From an uncultured Oscillospiraceae bacterium (lineage in GTDB: Bacteria; Bacillota; Clostridia; Oscillospirales; Oscillospiraceae): 40,314 nucleotides of DNA. The notes beneath the pieces are model-generated. The model was not told where the DNA came from and made no database searches. It saw only the letters and a list, made by a program, of their open reading frames with translations. A program made the position numbers and the translations under genes. The DNA is taken from contig CAMNOL010000010.1 in assembly GCA_946546815.1 (NCBI GenBank), forward strand, positions 1 to 40,314, given 5' to 3'. Position 1 is the first letter of the stretch, and every line of letters begins with the position of its first letter. Shown here piece by piece: positions 35,444-40,314 of the stretch.

Positions 35444-36638
35444 GCTGGCCGGTTATGACGGCCTGATCTGTGACGGCAGCGTGCGCAGCGGCAAGACCCT
35501 TTCCATGTCGGTGGGGTTTCTGCTGTGGAGCATGACCCGGTTTGACGGGGAGCAGTTTGCCATCTGCGGCAAGACCATTGAGGCGCTGCGGAGAAATGTG
35601 ACGGATTTGCTGCCCAAGTGGCTGGAGGGCATTTACACCTTTCAGGAGCGGCGCAGTGAGAACCGGATCACGGTGACCGGAAACGGACGGCAGAACACCT
35701 ATTACCTCTTCGGAGGCAAGGACGAGAGCAGTTACACCCTGATTCAGGGCATGACGCTGGCGGGGGTGCTGCTGGACGAGGCGGCGCTGATGCCCCGTTC
35801 CTTTGTGGAACAGGCGTTGGCACGGTGCAGCGTAGAGGGGTCCAAGTTCTGGTTCAACTGTAATCCGGCGGGACCGGACCACTGGTTTTACACGGAGTGG
35901 GTGAAGCGGTGCGGAGAAAAACACCTGCTGCATCTGCACTTCACCATGGAGGACAACCCCAGCCTCAGCCGTCAGGTGCGGGAGCGCTATGAACGGATGT
36001 ACAGCGGGGTGTTTTACGACCGGTATGTCCGGGGACTGTGGGTTTCCGCAGACGGACTGGTGTACGACGGATTTGACCCGGCCCGGCACGTTTCGGACCA
36101 GCTGCCGGAGACAGAGGGGCGATGCTATGTCAGCGTGGACTACGGCACCAGAAACCCCACGGTGTTCCTGCTTTGGCAGAGAGAAAAATCCGGGGAACGG
36201 TGGATCTGCCGGAAGGAGTACTGCTGGGACGGGCGGAAACGCCGGCGCCAGAAGACCGACGGAGAGTATGCAGAGGACCTGCAGCTTTTTTTAACCGGTT
36301 ACAATCTCCAAACGGTGATAGTTGACCCATCCGCAGCCAGTTTTATCACAGAACTGAGAAAAAACGGGCTGCCGGTACAGGCGGCGGACAACCGGGTGCT
36401 GGACGGAATCCGCAGCGTCAGCGGACTGCTCCGGGAGGGAAAGCTGCTGTTCAGCCGGGAGTGTACCCAGACCATTCAGGAATTTCGCTCCTATGTCTGG
36501 GACGAGGACGCGGCGGCGGCAGGAGTGGACCGGCCGGTGAAGGAGCACGACCACTGTATGGACGCGGTGCGGTATTTTGTCAGCACGGTGCTGATGCGGG
36601 CGCAGGCCCGGGTCAGAAGGAGGCCGGAGCGGCTGTAA
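35382..36638 (+). CDS. terL: Phage terminase large subunit
   Basis: DGSVRSGKTLSMS Walker A; LAGVLLDEAALMP Walker B; FNCNPAGPDHWFYTEW; C-terminal nuclease VSVDYGTRNPTVF. Confidence 0.95.
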   Translation: MRYQSFSLRQKTALTWWNRSELAGYDGLICDGSVRSGKTLSMSVGFLLWSMTRFDGEQFAICGKTIEALRRNVTDLLPKWLEGIYTFQERRSENRITVTGNGRQNTYYLFGGKDESSYTLIQGMTLAGVLLDEAALMPRSFVEQALARCSVEGSKFWFNCNPAGPDHWFYTEWVKRCGEKHLLHLHFTMEDNPSLSRQVRERYERMYSGVFYDRYVRGLWVSADGLVYDGFDPARHVSDQLPETEGRCYVSVDYGTRNPTVFLLWQREKSGERWICRKEYCWDGRKRRRQKTDGEYAEDLQLFLTGYNLQTVIVDPSAASFITELRKNGLPVQAADNRVLDGIRSVSGLLREGKLLFSRECTQTIQEFRSYVWDEDAAAAGVDRPVKEHDHCMDAVRYFVSTVLMRAQARVRRRPERL

Positions 36639-36661
36639 ATGGAAAGAAGGGAAGTGAGAAA

Positions 36662-38056
36662 TTGATCTGGTATTTGGACCGGGAAGAGGTGCCGGACGTG
36701 GAGGACCTGCCTCCGGAGGTGCTGCGGTATCTGGTGGAGCGGGCCGAGCGGGCCGCCGGACGGTATCAGCGGCTGGAGGAGTACTACCGGGGCGAGCACC
36801 CCAACCTGAAAGGCAGGAAGAATCCCGACGAGGTACAGGTGGCGGTGAATTACGCCAAATACGTGGTGGACACAGGGTTGGGCTACTATCTGGGCGAGCC
36901 GGTGAAGTACGACGCCAACCAGGTGAGCCGGAACAGGCATGGGGCAGAGGGAAAGAAAGTCGTTGACCTGTGCCCGGTGCTGGAGTGCTACGATGCACAG
37001 CACATCAGTGAGGTGGATCAGGAGATCGGACGGGAAATGGGCACCTTTGGTGACTGCCTGGAGTTGTGTTACGCCTCCAGCGGGGAGAAGCCCAGGCCCA
37101 GAAGCGCCTGCATCGACCCCCGGTGCGGCATTCTGGTGTGCGATTCCACGGTGGAGCACAACAAGCTCTTTGCGCTGGTGTGGGACCGGCGGGAAAGCGT
37201 CACCGGTGAGCGGTACTATGCGGTGACGGTGTACACGGACCGGACGGTGAAGCACTATCGGAGCGCGGACCTGAAAACAGCGGTGTTTTCCCAGTGGGGC
37301 GAGACCGAGGAGCACTTTTTCGGTGAGGTGCCGGTGATCGCCTACGAGAACAACGGAGAACGGCAGGGGGACTTTGAGCAGATCATCAGCCTCATCGACG
37401 CCTATGACGGGCTGATGAGCGACCGCCTGACGGACAAAAAGAAGTTTGTGGATGCGCTGCTGGTGTTCTTCGGCATGACGCTGCGGGAGGGCGACGAAGG
37501 ACGGCTGGCCCGGGAGAAATTCCTGGACGGCGCGCCGCTGGACGCCCGGGCGGAGTACATCCAGAAAACCTTTGACGAGGCCGGGGTACAGGTGCTGGCG
37601 GATGCGCTGGTGCGGGAGATGCACAAGATGACCATGACGGTGGACATGAGCGACGAGAAGTTCGCCGGAAACAGCTCCGGACAGGCGCTGAAGCTGAAGC
37701 TGCTGACCATGAACCTGATGGTGAAAAACAAGATGCGCCGGATGGAGAAGGGGCTGAAGGAGCGGCTGAAGCTGTACAACCGGTGGCTGTACGTCATGGG
37801 GGAGATGGACCCGGTGGAGGGCAACGAGGTGGACGTGGTGTTCACGGTGAATATGCCCATCGACGAGGGCGGCGTCATCGACCTGGTGACCCGGCTGCAG
37901 GGGATTGTGGACGACCAGACGCTGCTGAGCCAGCTGTGGTTTATCCGGGACCCGGCGGAGGCGCTGAAAAACATCCGGGAACAGAAAACAAAGGAGGGAG
38001 AAGCAGTCAATGGAGGAGCAGGAGATTATGGAGCAGGAACTGCAGGCAGAGCCTGA
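36662..38056 (+). CDS. Phage portal protein (SPP1 gp6-like), TTG start
   Basis: VNYAKYVVDTGLGYYLGEPVKY; DAYDGLMSDRLTDKKKFVDALLVFFG; NSSGQALKLKLLTMNLMVKNKMRRMEKGLKE. Confidence 0.92.
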   Translation: MIWYLDREEVPDVEDLPPEVLRYLVERAERAAGRYQRLEEYYRGEHPNLKGRKNPDEVQVAVNYAKYVVDTGLGYYLGEPVKYDANQVSRNRHGAEGKKVVDLCPVLECYDAQHISEVDQEIGREMGTFGDCLELCYASSGEKPRPRSACIDPRCGILVCDSTVEHNKLFALVWDRRESVTGERYYAVTVYTDRTVKHYRSADLKTAVFSQWGETEEHFFGEVPVIAYENNGERQGDFEQIISLIDAYDGLMSDRLTDKKKFVDALLVFFGMTLREGDEGRLAREKFLDGAPLDARAEYIQKTFDEAGVQVLADALVREMHKMTMTVDMSDEKFAGNSSGQALKLKLLTMNLMVKNKMRRMEKGLKERLKLYNRWLYVMGEMDPVEGNEVDVVFTVNMPIDEGGVIDLVTRLQGIVDDQTLLSQLWFIRDPAEALKNIREQKTKEGEAVNGGAGDYGAGTAGRA

Positions 38057-38429
38057 GCAGGAGCGGCCAATGCTGATGCGGGAGGCACTGGAGGCGGAAC
38101 GCCGGGCGCTGGAAGCGGAAAAGGCTGCCTTTGCCCGGCAGAAGCTGGAGCGGCTGGTGGCTGCGGAACTGGCTGAGCGGGGACTCAGCGAGGAATTTGC
38201 GGACTTTCTCACCGGCGAGGACGAGGCGGAGAGCCTGGACCGGGTGGAACGGTTTGAGGCGCTGTTCCAGCAGAGCCTGAAGGCGGAGATCGCCCGGCGG
38301 ATGCGGGGAAAGGGCGCGCCCAGGGAGCCGGCAAAGCCCAAAGGCATCAGCAGGGAGAGCCTGAGAAGCATGAGTGCAAAGGAGATCAACGCCCGGTGGG
38401 AGGAGATCGCCGGCGCACTGAAAAAGTGA
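38010..38429 (+). CDS. Phage scaffolding protein (DUF4355-like)
   Basis: Glu-rich coiled coil, position between portal and capsid, C-terminal SAKEINARWEEIAGALKK. Confidence 0.82.
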   Translation: MEEQEIMEQELQAEPEQERPMLMREALEAERRALEAEKAAFARQKLERLVAAELAERGLSEEFADFLTGEDEAESLDRVERFEALFQQSLKAEIARRMRGKGAPREPAKPKGISRESLRSMSAKEINARWEEIAGALKK

Positions 38430-38482
38430 GAGTCCATTCCGAACACAGAGGGGCATAAAACGAACTTTGAAAGGAGAATTCT

Positions 38483-39325
38483 ATGGCATTTGACAACTTT
38501 ATTCCCGAGGTGTGGTCCGCACGGCTGCTGGAGCACCTGGACAACATCCACGTTTACGCCGGCCTGATGAACCGGGACTATGAGGGCGACATCAAGGCCT
38601 TCGGCGACACCGTTCATATCAACCAGCTGGGCAGCATCACCATCCGGGACTACGACGGCACCGAAATCGAGGACCCCGAGGAGCTGGACGGCGAGCAGCA
38701 GAATCTGGTCATCGACAAGGCCAAGTACTTCAACTTCCAGGTGAAGGACATCAACAACGCCCAGTCCAACCCCAAGCTCATCGACAGCGCCATGCAGCGG
38801 GCCAGCTACGGCATCAACGATGAGATCGACCGCTATCTGGCCCAGCTGCTGGTCAGCGGCTGCAAGGCGGAGAATGTGCTCTACGGCGACAGCAACGCGG
38901 TGAAGCCCACCGCCGCCAACGCCTATGACTATCTGGTGGACCTGGGCACGGTGCTCAGCGAAAACAACGTGCCCATGCTGGGCCGCTGGGCGGTGATTCC
39001 CCCCTGGTACCACGCGCTGCTGCTGAAGGACGAGCGTTTTGTGGGCAACGGCACCGGCTACAACCAGGCGGTGCTCCAGGGCGGCGTGGTTGGTGAGGCC
39101 GCCGGCTTCCAGATCCACCTGAGCAACAACGTGCCCAACACCAACGGCCAGCACTACAAGGTACTGGCAGGCACCAACGCCGGCGGCGCTTTCGCTGAGC
39201 AGCTGGTGGAGCTGGAGGCTTACCGTCTGGAGAAGAACTTCTCTGATGCGGTGAAGGGCCTGCACGTCTACGGCGCCAAGGTGGTGCAGCCCGGCGCGCT
39301 GGCCGTGATGACGGTGGACAAGTAA
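38483..39325 (+). CDS. Phage major capsid protein (P22 coat-like family)
   Basis: MAFDNFIPEVWSARLLEHLDNIHVYAGLMNRDYEGDIKAFGDTVHINQLGSITIRDY; gene order. Confidence 0.92.
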   Translation: MAFDNFIPEVWSARLLEHLDNIHVYAGLMNRDYEGDIKAFGDTVHINQLGSITIRDYDGTEIEDPEELDGEQQNLVIDKAKYFNFQVKDINNAQSNPKLIDSAMQRASYGINDEIDRYLAQLLVSGCKAENVLYGDSNAVKPTAANAYDYLVDLGTVLSENNVPMLGRWAVIPPWYHALLLKDERFVGNGTGYNQAVLQGGVVGEAAGFQIHLSNNVPNTNGQHYKVLAGTNAGGAFAEQLVELEAYRLEKNFSDAVKGLHVYGAKVVQPGALAVMTVDK

Positions 39326-39332
39326 GAGACAG

Positions 39333-39414
39333 GCCGCACAGCGGAACAGAGGTGAGGGAGAATCTGGCTGAAAGCCAAAATCCGGTGCGGATTCTACCGG
39401 TTCTGCTGTGCGGC
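39333..39414 (+). ncRNA. Structured intercistronic RNA element between capsid and connector genes
   Basis: 15-bp P1 (39333-39347/39400-39414) enclosing TGGCT-GAA-AGCCA and ATCCG-GTG-CGGAT hairpins; no T-run. Confidence 0.55.
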
Positions 39415-39456
39415 AGCGGTGAATATCAAACCATTCCAAAGAAGGGAGGAACGGAG

Positions 39457-39810
39457 ATGACAGACGAGGTAATGGAGGCCCTGCAGGAGCGGCTGATGCG
39501 GAAGCTGGGGCTGGAGGAGCCGGATGAGGATGTGCTGGCGCTGCTGGAGGATGAGCTGCTGGATGCCGAGGCGGAAATCCTGCTGGAGCTGAACCTGGAC
39601 GAGCTGGAAGAGCGGATGCAGGGCAAGGTGGTGGAGCTGGCAGCGGTGTACTTCCGCTACGACCTGGCCCAGGAGGACGGCGTGCAGGTCAGAAGCTATG
39701 CCGAGGGCCAGATCAGTGAGAGCGAGACCCGATTCACCCCGGAGGAGTACCGGCGGGATGTCCGGGAGATTCTGGACAGCCTGAACCGCTACCGGAGGGT
39801 CTCATGCTGA
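39457..39810 (+). CDS. Phage head-tail connector (gp6/DNA packaging-like)
   Basis: Position after capsid; acidic helical protein of ~117 aa; SD GGGAGG. Confidence 0.65.
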   Translation: MTDEVMEALQERLMRKLGLEEPDEDVLALLEDELLDAEAEILLELNLDELEERMQGKVVELAAVYFRYDLAQEDGVQVRSYAEGQISESETRFTPEEYRRDVREILDSLNRYRRVSC

Positions 39811-40178
39811 ACGGGAAAACCCCTGGGGCGTGGCGAAAGGGCTATGCGCTCCACCGTCGGAGGTGGAAAACTGACCGGTACGGCGAGGCTGTAAGTGTGT
39901 ACGACATGGACCATCCGGACGCAGTGGTGGAGGACGGCAGCCCGGACGCGGTGTGCTGGCAGGATCTGGGCGGAATCCGGGACAGCGGAAGGCTGACCAG
40001 CGGAGCGGAGCTGTCGGAGCAGGGAGAGCGGTATCGGGAGATTCTGCAGGGCGCCCTGTTCAGCGAACTGGAGCTGTCGGTGTACGACCGGGTGGTGGTG
40101 AACGGCGGGGTATATGAGCTGCGGAAGATTCAGCAGTGGCCCGGACACCGGATGCTGTTCCTGCAGCGGCTGTGGTGA
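39804..40178 (+). CDS. Phage head closure/minor capsid-like protein
   Basis: ~125 aa, position after connector, beta-rich C-terminus (YDRVVVNGGVYELRKIQQWPGHRMLFLQRLW). Confidence 0.6.
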   Translation: MLNGKTPGAWRKGYALHRRRWKTDRYGEAVSVYDMDHPDAVVEDGSPDAVCWQDLGGIRDSGRLTSGAELSEQGERYREILQGALFSELELSVYDRVVVNGGVYELRKIQQWPGHRMLFLQRLW

Positions 40179-40192
40179 CAGGAGGTGGACCG

Positions 40193-40314
40193 ATGACAGA
40201 GGCAGAGTGGACGCTGGTGGACGCCCGTCAGCAGGTGAAGGCTGCGCTGGAGGGGATGCAGAGCGAGATCGCCTTTGATGTGCGGCAGAGCTGGCCCAGG
40301 GAGCAGACGGACCG
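40193..40314 (+). CDS. Truncated phage gene (probable tail-completion/HK97 gp10-like), continues beyond window
   Basis: MTEAEWTLVDARQQVKAALEGMQSEIAFDVRQSWPREQTD… open to window edge; SD GGAGG. Confidence 0.5.
   Translation, partial: MTEAEWTLVDARQQVKAALEGMQSEIAFDVRQSWPREQTD

Noticed and set aside
1-40314. CRISPR arrays, tRNA or rRNA genes
   Set aside because: No regularly spaced direct repeats and no recognisable T-loop (GGTTCRANYCC) or rRNA segments were seen by eye; tRNAscan/CRISPR finders would be needed to be certain.

Overview
This 40.3-kb window looks like a chromosomal segment of an anaerobic Firmicute, probably Clostridia/Oscillospiraceae-like (inferred from gene content and style, not from a search). 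A phage structural module begins near 34.9 kb. HOST PART (about 0-34.8 kb): tyrA; an M15-type peptidase lipoprotein; a divergent Hrb (flavin reductase-rubredoxin)/FprA oxygen-detoxification pair; an SDR; ACT and DUF2461 proteins; VanW; a D-2-hydroxyacid dehydrogenase; a rhomboid; an alpha/beta hydrolase; a LMW-PTP; a complete ribose operon (rbsK-D-A-C-B plus a LacI regulator); a divergent EF-G; miaA-hfq-HlyD-like-ylmE-sepF-divIVA-ileS; DUF896; VanZ; a DEDDh exonuclease; ylmH; a lipoprotein; and a DUF815 ATPase. PHAGE PART: terS-terL-portal-scaffold-major capsid-connector-head closure, running off the right edge. MOST INTERESTING: (1) the phage packaging/capsid operon starts from a near-consensus sigma-A promoter whose spacer is occupied by a perfect GAAC-N4-GTTC LexA/SOS box, with no integrase or repressor module on its left side; (2) a compact multi-hairpin RNA element lies between the capsid and connector genes; (3) two diverged copies of a ~150-168 bp terminal-inverted-repeat element (MITE-like) sit in opposite orientation; (4) a small membrane-protein ORF missed by the ORF track has its own promoter, SD and terminator, but an apparent AUC start; (5) a PerR-like box overlaps the hrb promoter; (6) a frameshifted Tn916-type integrase N-terminal remnant lies upstream of rbs. 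No tRNA, rRNA or CRISPR array was recognised. All assignments come from reading the sequence by eye; no database search was run.
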